Positions 6,398-6,849 of a stretch of 6,849 nt of DNA are shown here, one piece after another. The translations under genes were made by a program, and so were the position numbers. The notes beneath the pieces are model-generated. The model did not search any database, had not been told where the DNA came from, and was given only the letters and a program-made list of their open reading frames with translations. The stretch is from Candidatus Poribacteria bacterium (GTDB lineage Bacteria; Poribacteria; WGA-4E; UBA9662), in NCBI GenBank assembly GCA_002699335.1, contig PACG01000104.1, positions 45,813 through 52,661 on the forward strand. Reading direction: 5' to 3'. Numbering within the stretch: the first letter of the stretch is position 1; each line of letters opens with the position of its first letter.

Positions 6398-6849
6398 ATG
6401 ACGGTGTCACCTAAGTCAATCGGCCGCTTGCACGTTATCACAGATACCACGATTCAGTCGCGGTTCACACACAGCCAACTGGCCAGATTAGCAATTTCGG
6501 GCGGTGCAGATACCATCCAATTTCGGCAGAAATCAACCTCGACTCGCCAACTGGTAGAAACCGCGTTTCACTTAAAAGCGATCTGCGATCAACGACGTGT
6601 TCCACTTATCATCAACGACAGAGCCGATGTAGCGTTAGCCGTCGAGGCTAGTGGTGCTCACTTTGGACAAGAAGATCTCCCCGTCAGTATCGCCCGTCGG
6701 ATCTTACCAAGTCCGGCTATTATTGGGGCTTCCGCTCGAACTGAGGACAAAATTATGGAAGCCATCTCAGCAGGGGCAGACTACATCGGCTTTGGTCCTG
6801 TTTTCCGAACCTCCAGTAAATCGGATGCTGAAAAGCCGAAAGGCTTATC
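6398..6849 (+). CDS. thiE: Thiamine-phosphate synthase (3' end outside the window)
   Basis: The first 150 residues are visible, out of roughly 210 usual for the family. ThiE joins HMP pyrophosphate to thiazole phosphate to make thiamine phosphate, in the cytoplasm. The TIM-barrel fold and ligand residues are recognisable: LHVITD (11-16), QFRQK (41-45, the phosphate-binding Arg and Lys), IIND (71-74, Asn and Asp), GAHFGQEDLP with Asp93, IGASART with Ser112, and GADYIGFGPVFRTSSK (126-141), whose Lys141 is the conserved pyrophosphate-loop lysine. The family more often has QLR and a TxTK loop; QFR and TSSK here are mild variants. The ATG at 6398 has AAGGAAG at 6384-6390 inside the end of the TPR gene. 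The 4-base gap suggests one transcript, though a functional link to the TPR protein is not evident. Confidence 0.93.
   Translation, partial: MTVSPKSIGRLHVITDTTIQSRFTHSQLARLAISGGADTIQFRQKSTSTRQLVETAFHLKAICDQRRVPLIINDRADVALAVEASGAHFGQEDLPVSIARRILPSPAIIGASARTEDKIMEAISAGADYIGFGPVFRTSSKSDAEKPKGL

Overview
The window looks like the chromosome of an uncultured, moderate-GC bacterium with a Gram-negative-type envelope. The reasons are exported TPR proteins with Sec signal peptides, a lipobox lipoprotein, a Gfo/Idh/MocA oxidoreductase, and the end of a gene resembling large exported proteins of planctomycete/poribacteria-type genomes. That mix recalls Candidatus Poribacteria or related marine lineages, but no marker gene is present, so this is a weak inference. 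UGA is used as a normal stop in at least one gene (2598-2600), so UGA is not globally reassigned.

Layout. Positions 1-231 are the 3' end of a + strand gene whose reading frame breaks near an A5 run at 91-95. Positions 232-626 carry no convincing gene but are rich in inverted repeats: tandem hairpins at 329-393 and a dyad at 540-557. A two-gene + strand unit follows. The first gene encodes an exported TPR plus beta-propeller protein (627-2600); the second encodes a Gfo/Idh/MocA-family oxidoreductase (2593-3633) and overlaps the first by 8 bases. A 13-bp hairpin at 3651-3680 ends the unit and separates it from a convergent gene.

The most unusual locus is on the minus strand at 3698-4099. It encodes a small lipoprotein ending in a heavy-metal-associated (HMA, MerP/CopZ-like) domain. 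An in-frame UGA sits exactly where the first metal-binding Cys of the GMTCxxC motif should be, and the reading frame continues intact for 62 codons to a TAA. Nineteen nucleotides after the UGA there is a perfect 7-bp hairpin with a GUC loop, placed and shaped like a bacterial SECIS element. The gene therefore may encode a selenocysteine-containing metal-binding lipoprotein. The competing reading is a recent 3-base insertion that split the Cys codon (TGT to TGAGGT), because the motif is one residue longer than CxxC. The gene has a near-consensus sigma-70-type promoter (TTGACA-17-TACAAT) and an operator-like dyad just downstream of the expected transcription start.

Divergent from it, 4195-6393 encodes a 732-residue exported protein made almost entirely of TPRs. 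Four bases after its stop begins thiE (thiamine-phosphate synthase), which runs off the window end. These two are probably cotranscribed.
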